Assembly: GCA_023376005.1 (NCBI GenBank)
Contig: CM042148.1
Location: 69,435,126-69,499,125 of the forward strand
DNA length: 64,000 bases
Reading direction: 5' to 3'
DNA from: Doryteuthis pealeii
Lineage: Eukaryota; Mollusca; Cephalopoda; Myopsida; Loliginidae
Part shown: piece after piece, positions 19,769-29,836 of the stretch
How positions within the stretch are numbered: the first letter of the stretch is position 1
How the letters are laid out: the number at the start of each line of letters is the position of its first letter
Program-made: the position numbers and the translations under genes
Notes under the pieces: generated by a model
Database searches by the model: none
Told to the model about the DNA's origin: nothing
The model's input: only the letters and a program-made list of their open reading frames with translations

Positions 19769-20110
19769 TTAGGTTAAGGCAGTTCTAAGTGACAGTTTTC
19801 TCTAGACTGCAGGTTTAATCCTGGTCAGAGTCAGCAGTAACAGAATAATAACACAGCTTAACACCTGTACCCCAGCTATGGTTAGCGGAAGGAGAACAGG
19901 ATGGACTGAATAAAGGGTTAGGTTCAAAGTTCCGTGGTGGCTCCCGATTACAACAAGAAGCTTCCCGATTACAAGAATGTTTCTGAGTTCGAATAGAAGG
20001 TTCCCGAGTCCGACAAGAAATACCCGAAGAAGACCGGAGGGCATATCGGCCGAAACGTTGTACAGATAACAATGAAGATGAGGACAATAGTCTGAATAAC
20101 GCAGATAATA
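19769..20110 (+). mobile_element. SINE-D, KVPES block and right arm of fold-back G
   Basis: SINE-D (ttctaagtgacagttttc, B box gcaggtttaatcctgg, ccccagctatggttagcgg) is followed by gttcccgagtccgac units and the G right arm (cggccgaaacgttgtacag). Its adjacency to a full G element shows local duplication. Confidence 0.7.
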
Positions 20111-20327
20111 CTAAGCTTATAAAAGTTATTTTTAAAGTATTGTGGAATTAAGTTTCAGTGTTTCTTTCTTCTTTTTTAGGGTCAGAGTTTGGGTCTGGAT
20201 ATGTTAAAGCTAGTACAGCTATCCATATTGTACGCAGTGGTGTGTGTAGTGATAAATTTGTGGCGCACAATCCTGCGCATTTCTGAACAGACACCATTTT
20301 TTAACAAATACTTTTCTTTCATTAAAG

Positions 20328-20540
20328 TGGGTTGGTTGGATTTTACGGTATGTGAACCCTTGTTGGGTTATTTTATGCCGAAGATGTTTTGTTTTATTCA
20401 TTCTTGAACGTATTCAATTTTTTTCCAAACTCAGTTTTTTAAAACACTTTTTTTTTATTTAACCCATAGATAGGACCCTAACAGGTACTACCACTTTGGG
20501 TCAGATTGGACCTGGGAATAATGGCGATAAAAAAATAAGA
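20328..20540 (-). mobile_element. Family F, 5'-truncated
   Basis: Starts gttggttggattttacgg, with the 3' hairpin tatgtgaacccttgttgggt...atgccg, and continues to the conserved aggaccctaacaggtacta and cctgggaataatggcgat, where it is truncated. Confidence 0.8.
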
Positions 20541-20654
20541 ATTGACACCAGATAATCAGGATTTCCATTTTGCATTCAATCTTGGACGATTTGGACGGTC
20601 TCATTTTTAACCAGAGGGTGTTGCAAGGTGATAACGGTAATACAATTAAAGAAC

Positions 20655-20895
20655 ACGGGTATTAGAGCGTTCGGCTAGGAACCACAAGGTTCTGGTTTCA
20701 ATACCGGCCCTCGCCAACTCAGCGTATGAGTAGCACAGGGATCAGTGCAGTAAAGTAAGGAGCTGATGGTAGGCGTGGCGCTCCGCTCGGGCGCTAAAAC
20801 AATCTCCTTGGTCTAGTGCTAGTGAAAAGGGATAGACTCCCTCGCTGTCTGGCTGATACCGACTTTAGGCCACCCCGACGACTTTACTTAGTTTA
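20655..20895 (+). mobile_element. SINE-B, A box partly deleted
   Basis: cgggtattagagcgttcgg replaces the usual gttagctcagtcggtagagcg, so the A box is lost. B-box region ggtttcaataccgg, body ggagctgatggtaggcgtgg, and tail actttacttagtttactt. Confidence 0.85.
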
Positions 20896-21059
20896 CTTTA
20901 TATGGTGCTAGTGTATCTCCTTGTAGGACTCCAGCGACAATGTAACAATACATTTTAAATGCTCGACATCAGGGAATAAAGCAGTTTACAGCACATTTTA
21001 TGACTGAATGACATTTTCTAAGAATAGCGTGATTTTATAATCCAATTTCTCGATTTAAC

Positions 21060-21312
21060 CATTTAGCTAAGTCGGTAGAGCACCCGTCTAGGAATCGCGA
21101 GAGTTCCTGGTTCGATACCGGTCCGCCGACTCAGCGTATGAGTAGCACAGAATGGGTAAGCTGATCTGTGCGGGAAAGTGAGGAGCTGACGGTAGGTGTG
21201 GCGCTCACCTCAGCAAAAAAAATCTGCCTGGTCTAGCGCTAGCGAAAAGGGGATAGATTACGTCGCTGTCCGGCTGATACTGACAATAGGTCACTCCGCC
21301 AACTTTTTATGA
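21060..21312 (+). mobile_element. SINE-B copy
   Basis: Near complete: tagctaagtcggtagagc (A box), ggttcgataccgg (B box), body gcggggaaagtg-type, and the end ggtcactccgccaactttt. Confidence 0.85.
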
Positions 21313-21554
21313 AGTGTTAATCAAAAGCTTTCACCGTCCCTTAGTAGAAACATCACTATTATCAGATTGATGGGTCGTTTAGTAGGTTATAAAATTGATA
21401 TTTCAAACGAAGTCAAGATTCATTTGTTGCATAAGCTAGTCGTGTCGTAGTAGTAGTCGTGTCGTAGTAGTAGTCGTCGTTAGTTCAGAAACAACATACG
21501 CAAGACGTATAGTCACAAAGGGGCTGTTTATTCCTTTCTAGGCTCGTGGGTGGT

Positions 21555-21560
<6 letters not shown>
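21313..21560. other. Unassigned with short GTCGTAGTAGTA repeats
   Basis: Contains a small tandem motif gtcgtgtcgtagtagtagtc at 21439-21485; otherwise nothing. Confidence 0.5.

Positions 21561-21642
<82 letters not shown>
21561..21642. repeat. (GA)n microsatellite
   Basis: About 40 GA units. Confidence 0.95.
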
Positions 21643-21644
<2 letters not shown>

Positions 21645-22190
21645 AAGGTAAAATTATTCTATCGTAAATAATGTTCGGTACTACTATGTGAAACACATCA
21701 CGGGGGAACCCGGGAAGCCCCGTCTGCCCCTTACGAAGGCCCAGCCAAAAAAACCGATTTTTCTCTTCTTCCGTTTTTGGTCCCGGTGGTGGGGAAAGGT
21801 CACATCCGCTTCCGGTCAAAACCCGAAACTTACGTTTTTATTTTAAAATCTAGTTTCGGGGTCATTCGTCGGTCAATTTCTGCCCCACCCCGTTGAGTAT
21901 TTGCCCTTCCAATCTTTAACCTTTGATCTTATTTCTTTTTCTTCTCTTTCTCCAGAAAACCGATTACCGTTTTCTTTTCAATTCCCAAATTCCCCGTAGA
22001 TCATAAAATTACGCTACGCATTCATAGGGCGGAGTTGGGGTCTCTACTGACCCCACTTTTGCTGATATTAAACATGATTATTCATAATGAGAACTGGCGA
22101 ACAAACTTTCTCGGACAAACAAGCATACTCACTCGCTAACTGACCTTTTACAAGAAGATCATATACTTTGAAGCCCTGGGTGGGCCTCCC
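21643..22190. other. Unassigned, moderately GC-rich
   Basis: No open frame or motif I can interpret. Base composition is less AT-rich than the neighbours between 21690 and 21900. Confidence 0.4.
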
Positions 22191-22315
22191 ATTGTGGTGT
22201 AATGGTTAGCAAGCTAGTCTCGCAGATACATTACTACTGAACAGCAAATTCAGTTCTCGCTGGATGTCCCATACTTGCATTTTGTGTCACACCCTACCCG
22301 TACTGACGTGCTGGA
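22191..22315 (+). mobile_element. SINE-C copy (tRNA-derived)
   Basis: tgtggtgtaatggttagcaa (A box) and gcaaattcagttctcgctgg (B box) are followed by tgtcccatacttgc and cacaccctacccgta. Confidence 0.8.
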
Positions 22316-22374
22316 CTAGAAGGGAGGATCAAAGTGTAGTATCTGTTCCAGATTCTATGCTTTGAGACTTACCT

Positions 22375-22735
22375 TCTATACCGGCCTCGGCTGGGGGTCC
22401 AGTGTGCTTCGGCCTCTGGACCGGTAAAGTACAATTAATAGATCCAAGGGGGCTATGCCCCCAGATCCTTGCAATTTTTATGTGCCCACGTAAAAACGAG
22501 ACCTTGTGTCCAGCCCTCATAAGTGGGATGAGCAGGCAAATACCCTTACCTTCTATACCGGCCTCGGCTGGGGGTCCAGTGTGCTTCGGCCTCTGGACCG
22601 GTAAAGTACAATTAATAGCATCGATCCAAGGGGATCTGCCCCCCAGATCCTTGCAATTTTTATGTGCCCACGTAAAAACGAGACCTTGTGTCCAGCCCTC
22701 ATAAGTGGGATGAGCAGGCAAATACCCCTACCCGT
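22375..22735. repeat. ~175-bp tandem duplication, GC-rich
   Basis: The unit ttctataccggcctcggctg...gatgagcaggcaaatac occurs twice in succession (from about 22373 and 22553). Each unit has an internal hairpin, ggtccagtgtgc...tctggacc. The second has ggatctgccccccagatcc where the first has gggggctatgcccccagatc. The long frames on both strands here are a consequence of the duplication, not a gene. Confidence 0.85.
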
Positions 22736-22761
22736 GGCGAATAGGTTGGGTAAATGCCTTT

Positions 22762-22905
22762 GGGCCTCCCATCGTGGTGTAATCGTTCGCAAACCAGCCT
22801 CGTACATACATTACTACTGAACAGCGAGTTCAATTCTAGCTGGATGTCCCATACTTGCAATCTTGTGTCACATCCTACCCGTGGCGAATAGGTTGAGTAA
22901 ATGCC
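22762..22905 (+). mobile_element. SINE-C copy
   Basis: cgtggtgtaatcgttcgcaa, B box gagttcaattctagctgg, and the end acccgtggcgaataggttga. Confidence 0.8.
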
Positions 22906-23325
22906 TTTTTGCGTCCAATCGTGGTATAATGGTTAGCAAGCCAGTCTCGCAAATCAATTACTATTGAATAGCGCGTTCAGTCCTTGCTGGATGCCTTATG
23001 CATGGTCACACCAGGGAGCGCGTGGTGTAATGGTTAAAGTCACGGGAAATGGACTCTGGAGTTCAAATCCTGGACGTGGTAATTGCATTTCACTTAGCGC
23101 TAATACCCTTGGGAAAGGTATAAATCCTACTCTCCCTCCAGCTATGGGTAAATAGTAGGGCAGACTAGGCTCTTTAACCTTGGTTAGGCAACCGGTCTAT
23201 GAGAAAGAAAACTGTTAAACTCCACTTAAGAAATTGACTTGTGTCGCGTTCTGCTCGTGCGGAGGGGTTGGTAAATATATATACATGGTCACATCCCACC
23301 CGTGGCGAACGGATTGGGTAAATAA
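22906..23325 (+). mobile_element. SINE-C copy split by a SINE-A
   Basis: The 5' half 22906-23012 (gtggtataatggttagcaag; B box gttcagtccttgctgg) and 3' half 23284-23325 (cacatcccacccgtggcg) are one SINE-C interrupted by SINE-A at 23013-23283. Confidence 0.85.
23013..23283 (+). mobile_element. SINE-A inserted in SINE-C
   Basis: gcgcgtggtgtaatggtta start and atatatata tail, flanked by the direct repeat catggtcacacc / catggtcacatc (23001-23012 and 23284-23295). It is younger than the SINE-C it splits. Confidence 0.88.
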
Positions 23326-23483
23326 TCACTTTGAGGTCCTGATAATGTGAACTAATTTCGAGTCGATGATGTGATGTTGACGAGTTGTGCCCCATAACAA
23401 AAGACCTATAATAGGGTGGAGCATAACTTAAAAAAAAATTAAGCTTCATTCTAGGTATGATCAAGCAAGATTTAATCATTACT

Positions 23484-23600
23484 AGTTTGGCTGGTTGGGT
23501 TTCACGGCATGTCAACCCTTCGGTTATTTTATGCATAAGACGTTTTTGTTTATTACTTCTTGTAAAATAAATAAAAAAAAATCTTTTAAAAATTTAATCT
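23484..23600 (-). mobile_element. Family F 3' tail only
   Basis: ggctggttgggtttcacgg, catgtcaacccttcggttat: the terminal hairpin region of family F, with the inner loop shortened. Strongly 5'-truncated. Confidence 0.7.
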
Positions 23601-23659
23601 TTAATTTAAAAAAATTGCCATTACAGAACGCGCCTCAAACATATGATATACGCTTCACA

Positions 23660-23910
23660 AACTAGCACGTTACCAAAATATTTCAAAACTTTTGCTTCAA
23701 CCTAATAATCTTTTAATTGTGCCTTACGTTACTAAAATATTGCAAAACTTTTGATTCAACCAATATTTTTGAATTGTGCCTCACGTTATCAAAATATTGC
23801 AAAACTTTTGACTCACCCTAATAATTTTTGATTTCTGCATCACGTTACTAAAATATTGCAAAACATTTGAATCACCCTGTTACTTTTTGTATTGTACCTC
23901 ACGTTATCAA
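23660..23910. repeat. ~58-bp degenerate tandem repeat, four copies
   Basis: The phrase cacgtta(c/t)(c/t)aaaatatt(g/t)caaaac recurs at about 23668, 23725, 23781 and 23840, with a final start at 23899. Copies differ at many sites, so the array is old. Confidence 0.8.
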
Positions 23911-23975
23911 AAGAAATGTCTTAACAGCGAGGCAATTTAGTATCAACCAATACATCTTTAAAATTTAAATTGAGT

Positions 23976-24115
23976 AAGAAAGAGAGAGTTAAATCAATAT
24001 TATTATACATTTTACATATTGAAGTATTTTACAATAGCTCTTCAGAAGCATATCAAACGTAATAATTAAATTATCATACTGTGGTATATCCACAGGTTCT
24101 GTTCGTTAGAATTAA
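23976..24115 (+). mobile_element. Helitron family-2 3' end, decayed
   Basis: gagagagttaaatcaatatt...atcatactgtggtata and the hairpin gtggtatatccac are kept. The terminus reads ttcgttag instead of CTAG. Confidence 0.6.
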
Positions 24116-24185
24116 TACTTACGTGTCCCTCACCGAGCTTTTATGGCAGTCAATTCTTTCAGGCATGGATTCTGCTAAATAAATA

Positions 24186-24400
24186 AAGTAAAGTCGTCGG
24201 GTGGCATAGAGTCGGTATCAGCTAGAAAGTGAGGAAGTCTATCCCCTTTTCACTCGCACTAGACCAAGGAGATTGTTTTTGCGTCTGAGGCGAAGCACCA
24301 CACCTACCATCAGCTTCTTACTTTACCGCACAGATCCCTGTGCTACTCATACGCTGAGAGCCGGTATCGAACCAGGAACCGTGAGGTACTAGCTGATATG
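24186..24400 (-). mobile_element. SINE-B copy
   Basis: Starts with the tail complement aagtaaagtcgtcgggtgg and includes ccggtatcgaaccaggaacc; the tRNA head is truncated. Confidence 0.8.
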
Positions 24401-24439
24401 TCGAACTCCAGTCGCGCTATTACGTTCACTTTCAGACTG

Positions 24440-24747
24440 ATACTCTTGGGAAATGTATGAACATATTTACCACCCGCCCCCACCTATAGGTTAGATTGTA
24501 CCGCCACTATTCTTATTCTTCTACATGTTTGATATGCCATAAACAAGGAAATCAAAACAAACTAAACCAAGTTGAAGAGCCCAGTCTTCCCGACTATTTT
24601 ACCCATAATTGGAGGGATAATAGTGGATGCATACCTTTCCCAAGGGCATTAGCGCTATGTGAAGTGCAAACAGCCTCGTCCAAGATTTGAACTCAGTTCG
24701 CTGTGTCTATTTCGTATGACAATAATCATTACATGACAAGCACCTCA

Positions 24748-24750
<3 letters not shown>
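24440..24750 (-). mobile_element. SINE-A copy with rearranged 3' part
   Basis: 24566-24750 is the minus-strand SINE-A 5' half (cagcctcgtccaagatttga...ctgtgtctatttcgtatgac...attacatgacaagcacc). 24440-24565 contains further SINE-A-like phrases and unrelated sequence. Confidence 0.65.
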
Positions 24751-24780
<30 letters not shown>

Positions 24781-24796
24781 GTCTCAGTCTATTCAC

Positions 24797-24834
<38 letters not shown>

Positions 24835-24848
24835 TTCAGTCTATTCAC

Positions 24849-24880
<32 letters not shown>

Positions 24881-25062
24881 CAGTCTGTTCACATCTATCT
24901 ATCCATCTATTTATCTCTATCTCAGTCTGTTCACATCTATCTATCCATCTATATCTCAGTCTGTTCACATCTATCTATCTATCTAATTCTGTTCACATCT
25001 ATCTATCTATCTATCTATCTTGTCTGTTCATATCTATCTAGCTATCGAGCTATCTATCAGGT
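24750..25062. repeat. (TCTA)n array with CAGTCTGTTCACA spacers
   Basis: Runs of ctat are separated about every 30-60 bp by cagtctattcacat or cagtctgttcacat, a higher-order composite. The long frames read as ISIYLS repeats are artefacts. Confidence 0.92.
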
Positions 25063-25139
25063 TTACCTGTCATCTCTTTCGTCTCTCACTTTTCTCTCTC
25101 TCCTAACTCGATCTCGTTATCTTATTTTCCTATCTATCA

Positions 25140-25198
<59 letters not shown>

Positions 25199-25345
25199 TG
25201 TGTGTGTGTGTGCGCGCGCGCCTGTGTCTTTGTCTGCAAATTTTATTTTCCTATCTCATCATATTCATATCTATCTATCTATCTGTCTGTCTATCTATCT
25301 ACCTATCTATCTCAATGTGTTCATATCTACCTATCTATATAACAT
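25063..25345. repeat. Array flank, (TA)n/(TG)n/(CG) tract and second TCTA run
   Basis: aggtttacctgtcatctctt...ctaactcgatctcgtt (25058-25120) is duplicated at 26476-26537. It is followed by (ta)n 25140-25161, (tg)n to 25212 and gcgcgcgcg, then ctat runs to 25345. Confidence 0.85.
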
Positions 25346-25612
25346 ACATCCGTGCTTAATGACATAAGATATCCCTAATTCCTGTATGCACCCACTCCCA
25401 AATGACCTTTCGGTAGAAAGAAACCTCGGCCGATTCTAGCAGAAAGGCTAGGTGATCGTTTATACGCATGCGCCGTCTGAGCGAGAAAAAAAATTCAGAA
25501 TATACTCGACTTTCATTTTTTTCCCTTGCCGTTCATAATAAGGGAGGCGTTGTTACCCAATGCCCTTTGACATCATTCTTTTTCAACCTACTTCTTTCGA
25601 AGGTACTTTAAC
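25346..25612. other. Unassigned spacer between TCTA arrays
   Basis: Non-repetitive; no gene. Contains acgcatgcgcc and other CpG-bearing words, unlike the flanking arrays. Confidence 0.45.
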
Positions 25613-25643
25613 TCTTTATCTATCTATCTCAGTCTAGTCACAC

Positions 25644-25681
<38 letters not shown>

Positions 25682-25737
25682 CAGTCTATTCACATCTATC
25701 TATCTATCAATTTCAGTCTGTTCACATCTATCTATCC

Positions 25738-25769
<32 letters not shown>

Positions 25770-25821
25770 CAGTCTATTCACATCTATCTATCTATCTATC
25801 TATCTATCTCAGTCTGTTCAC

Positions 25822-25857
<36 letters not shown>

Positions 25858-25871
25858 CAGTCTGTTCACAC

Positions 25872-25909
<38 letters not shown>

Positions 25910-25955
25910 CAGTCTATTCACACCTATCTATCTATCTATCTCAGTCTATTCACAC

Positions 25956-25995
<40 letters not shown>

Positions 25996-25998
25996 ATG

Positions 25999-26037
<39 letters not shown>

Positions 26038-26049
26038 CAGTCTGTTCAC

Positions 26050-26085
<36 letters not shown>

Positions 26086-26148
26086 CTCTATTCTTGTCTG
26101 TTCACATCTATCTATCTATCTATCTATCTATCTATTCTTGTCTGTTCA

Positions 26149-26189
<41 letters not shown>

Positions 26190-26309
26190 CAGTCTATTCA
26201 CGTCTATCTATCTATCTATTTCAGTCTGTTTCACATCTATCTATCCATCTATCTATCTATCTATCTATCTCAGTCTGTTCACATCTATCTATCTATCTAT
26301 CTATCTATC

Positions 26310-26350
<41 letters not shown>

Positions 26351-26363
26351 TCTTGTCTGTTCA

Positions 26364-26418
<55 letters not shown>

Positions 26419-26480
26419 TCTATTCTTGTCTGTTCATATCTATCTATCTGTCTATCTATCTATCTATCTATCTATCAGGT
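25613..26480. repeat. Main (TCTA)n composite array, ~870 bp
   Basis: Near-continuous ctat with cagtctgttcacat or ttcttgtctgttcat spacers, at least twelve spacer occurrences. Ends with the same 60-bp right flank as the 24750 array, which points to duplication of array plus flank. Confidence 0.93.
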
Positions 26481-26534
26481 TTACCTGTCATCTCTTTCGT
26501 CTCTCTCACTTTTCTCTCTCTCCTAACTCGATCT

Positions 26535-27140
26535 CGTCGGCCTTCCCAGTACTGCGATCCTACCGTAGGCCACTGACAGCGGCTCTCGCGCGTGTCACTT
26601 GTTTACACTGAGAAAAAATAGGACTTTATTTGAATATATTGAGTTCTAAGGTGAATAGATGGCGAACTTTGAAATATTCCATCATGCAGGTAAAATATAC
26701 CAAGAAGATTTGGTACAGCCGTTTGGACAATTTGGCAGGCAAAAGATTTAAATCTCTCACAGCGGCTCCCCGACCACTTCGATCCTACCCTAGACCACTG
26801 CTGCGCTTCTCACGTGTCTCATGTTTACACTGAAAATAGGACTTTATTTTGAATAGAAAGCGTTCTAAGGTGAATAGATGGTAAATTTTGAAATATACAG
26901 GTAAAAATACCAAGAAAATTTGGTACAGCCGTTTGGAAAATTTGGTTGGCAAAGGGTTAAGCCCCTCACAGCGGTTCTCCCACTACTGTGATCCCACCGC
27001 AAACCGCTGATGGTTAGTAGATTATAACTGTGAAGAAGGACACAGGTTACAATGATAATAGGAATGTATTTGAATAGAATGAGTTCTGAGGTGAATAGAT
27101 AGTGAACTTTTAAATATCCCGTCATACAAGTTAAAATATT
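26535..27140. repeat. Family S: ~200-bp tandem repeat, three copies
   Basis: Each unit has tgcgatcctaccgt(a/c), ctgac(a/t)gc..., aggactttattttgaatag, ttctaaggtgaatagatgg and accaagaaaatttggtaca. Units start at about 26548, 26776 and 26985. A related copy pair is at 58693-59110. Confidence 0.8.
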
Positions 27141-27308
27141 TAAAAAAAAATTGCTACAGTCGTGGCGTAACTATCTACATTAATTATAACAAAAATAAGA
27201 AAAATGATCGATATATCAGAATAATCACCTAACTATCTTTTCACGATCTTCGATTCTCAGTAGATGCCCCATATTGGGACCACTATGATCTCTGTCCGTT
27301 CTTCTATA
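27141..27308. other. Unassigned
   Basis: Nothing recognised. Confidence 0.4.
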
Positions 27309-27907
27309 TCTTATTATAATGGAGATTCAGTGTATATCTCTCTGTAACCGAAACTACGTCACTGCTTACGTCACAATACTCCCAGGAATAGCATAGGTTT
27401 ATCAATGAGTATTTAATTTATAGTTAAAATCATTAATACATAGAATAAATCTTATTTATTAATGATTCCTCTATGAAAATCCGAGTTAGATTTGCCTCAA
27501 AACAGCCCATGTTATTAGTGCGTTTAAATCCTGCAATACGTGTCCCCTCATTAATACATAGCCCTCAAAACAGCCATGTTATTAATGCGTTTAAAATCCT
27601 GCAATATGTCCCAAAGAAATAAAGGTTTACATAATATATGGTGTTATTAATTTTCATCCTGGTTTTAACAAAACCAGGTTTAATAAATAATTACTTAGTG
27701 TTATTGATCTCTAATATTATTGTTTTTATTCTTCAACGTATTAAAATCAATCCTATGGATGATTTTATATTGAAACCAATTAAAATATAATTAAAGTGTA
27801 ATCTTTTTATATGCGTTCTTATTTAGTTTTGTTAGTCTTTCTAATTTACTATATTTCATTACATTAAAACTGAAATACTTACGCCCACAGGGCACTATTC
27901 TTGCTAG
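27309..27907 (+). mobile_element. Non-autonomous Helitron-like element, 599 bp
   Basis: A|TCTTATTATAATGGAGATT start, ctgtaaccgaaactacgtca inside, and end ...acgcccacagggcactattcttgCTAG|T. gcccacagggc forms a hairpin 12 nt before CTAG. Near-duplicate stretches around 27440-27600 (cctcaaaacagcccatgtta) show an internal duplication. Confidence 0.78.
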
Positions 27908-28079
27908 TTTATATAACATACATTGTAACATTTTTTCCTTTGTGTTTTCGTAACTTCCTGAGTCAAAGTTCTACAATATTCCTGTCCAGGATTGGACATC
28001 TTTTTTATCAGAAATTCTGGTTGTCATAGGTTTTTTAATTCCAAATTTAGTCCTCTTTAATTTTTGTAGCAAGTACTAT

Positions 28080-28232
28080 GATTGGTTAGTTTTATGGCAT
28101 GTCAACTCTTGTTGGATTATTTAATGCCAAAGTCAGTTTCCCTTTATTTTATTTTCAAGCAATATGATAGTTGATTTTATGGCATGTCAGCCTTTGGGTT
28201 ATTCAAGGCTGAAGCCAGTCTTTCTTCAAGCA
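28080..28232 (-). mobile_element. Two family F 3' tails in tandem
   Basis: 28085-28140 (ttttatggcatgtcaactct...aatgccaaagtc) and 28165-28225 (tggcatgtcagcctttggg...aaggctgaagcc) are two copies of the ~50-bp terminal hairpin, each severely truncated. Confidence 0.65.
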
Positions 28233-28269
28233 GTTATATAGTTTCAATTAACTAATCCTATTTAGTAAA

Positions 28270-28565
28270 ACGCACTAACAACCCGTCCTTCGGGACGGGG
28301 GTCCGGTGGCTTCAGACACTGAACCTGTGTGTTAAATTAACGGCGTGATCCCATGGTATACTACCCCAGGCAACACCCGACCACTTGATTTAAAGGGACA
28401 GGGCTGGGTTTATTGCCCAGTGCCTGAGGCACCCCCTTGAGGGGGAATGCCGACGGGATCCACGTATTTTTTGCACCGCCACCCATGAGCCTCGGTTCGT
28501 GGGTGGTCCCACATTAATAGGGCCTTGTGCCTAACCCGTACACGTGGGGTACGTGATAAATACAA
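28270..28565 (+). mobile_element. GC-rich repeat family E, long copy
   Basis: From aacccgtccttcgggacgg through gccgacgggatccacg to cctaacccgtacacgtgggg. It shares both flanking ends with the reverse copy at 9862-10085. No A/B boxes recognised, no coding frame. Confidence 0.8.
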
Positions 28566-28577
28566 CTAACCCTATTT

Positions 28578-29056
28578 AGTAATAGTCACGGTGGGAAATC
28601 GTGCAAGAGGTTAAAAGTTGGCCATGCTGACAAATAGTATATGCACAAACCAGAATCTACCTGAGAAAATGAGAGGCATACAATTCTCTGGGAATTTGAG
28701 ATAAAAACAGATCACTCAGTCCTGTCCAGAAGACCAGACCTAGAGTTAATTGACAAAAGAAGAAGAAAATAACTTGTCATCTCGTGGATTTTGCTGTTAG
28801 AATAAAAAAAAAGAAAAAAAAAAAAGAAAAAAGAAAAGAGAAACGATAGACAAATACTTGGATCTTGCCAGAAAGCTGAAAAAGTTGGGGAACATAAAGG
28901 TAAGCGTGATACCAATTGTAGTTGGAGCACTTGGAACGGTCCTCAAGAACTTGGAAAATAAACTGGGGGAGTTAGAAATTAAAGGTAGAAGCGAGACCAT
29001 CCATACCACAGCACAGTTAAAATCAGTTAGAATACTTAGAATAATCCTGGAGAAGG
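28578..29056 (+). mobile_element. REL-endonuclease LINE tail, decayed
   Basis: Includes tatatgcacaaaccagaatc, then RRPDLELIDKR near 28725-28760, a poly-A interruption at 28805-28838, and KVSVIPIVVGALGTV at 28899-28943. The end reads agaatacttagaataatcct. No TAA tract at either edge, unlike most sister copies. Confidence 0.8.
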
Positions 29057-29199
29057 GTACTTTGGTATGTGAACTGGTTCCAAATAAATATAATCTACTT
29101 GATTCATCGATTAAGTCTTCCCATACTTTATAATGTACTAGTAAAATTTCCAAAGTTGTCGGTTTAAGTAGTACCATTATTGTTCTTCAGTATGGATGG

Positions 29200-29276
29200 C
29201 TTTGACATTAAATAACCCACGAAAGTTGATATGCCCTTAAACAAAGAAACCAAACCAAACCAATTGGGGTTTGGCT
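29200..29276 (+). mobile_element. Family F 3' tail, sense orientation
   Basis: gacattaaataacccacgaa...gatatgcccttaaac followed by aaagaaaccaaaccaaacc. The (aaacc)n tail marks this as the 3' end of the transcript strand. Confidence 0.75.
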
Positions 29277-29308
29277 ACAATTCAGCCATTACTTCATCGA
29301 TTGAAAAA

Positions 29309-29560
29309 TACCGTTTCCCCGAAAATAAGACCTGCCTGCAAAATAAGACTTACCGTGATTTTTCAGGATGATCTTAATGTAAGCCCCACTCTAAAATTAA
29401 GCCCTTGTTGAAAGCGACAGACAGTTGATAGAAATTAGCATTCTTCACAATCACATCATGCGTTGCAAACACTCGACATCCCCCGAAAATAAGCTCTATT
29501 GTTATATTTCAGAGTGAAAATTAATATAAACTATGTCTTATTTTCGGGGGAAACAGGGTA
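29309..29560. mobile_element. MITE with CGTTTCCCCGAAAATAAGAC termini
   Basis: Left end taccgtttccccgaaaata, right end tcttattttcgggggaaac then agggta. A partial inner repeat cccccgaaaataagctct is at 29481. These termini belong to a widespread animal MITE type; no transposase here. Confidence 0.85.
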
Positions 29561-29766
29561 ATACTGTATGATCTTGAGGGAAGTTGAAATACAGTTACAA
29601 AGTGAGTGGTATTTTTTTTATTATCACAGGTCTGATTTTTTTCCTTTCTTTTCCTATGTAGAACCTATCGTTATCTCTTCATCTTCTTGCCTAACAGACA
29701 TTTTGTAGAGAACCCGCAACCCAACAACGTGGTGTCAAAAAACCACTGGTTAAAATATGACTAGGA

Positions 29767-29768
<2 letters not shown>

Positions 29769-29813
<45 letters not shown>

Positions 29814-29836
29814 GTATATATATATATATATATAAG
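29769..29836. repeat. (TA)n microsatellite
   Basis: Nearly pure TA with two tgta interruptions. Confidence 0.95.

Noticed and set aside
22329..22807. 130-codon minus frame and overlapping plus frame
   Set aside because: Both span a 175-bp tandem duplication and SINE-C; the repeated protein phrase follows from the duplication.
25996..26611. Three overlapping frames of ~160-176 codons rich in ISIYLS
   Set aside because: Pure translation of (TCTA)n in three frames.
28712..29177. 126-codon minus frame
   Set aside because: Antisense shadow of the REL-endonuclease LINE tail, whose coding strand here is plus.
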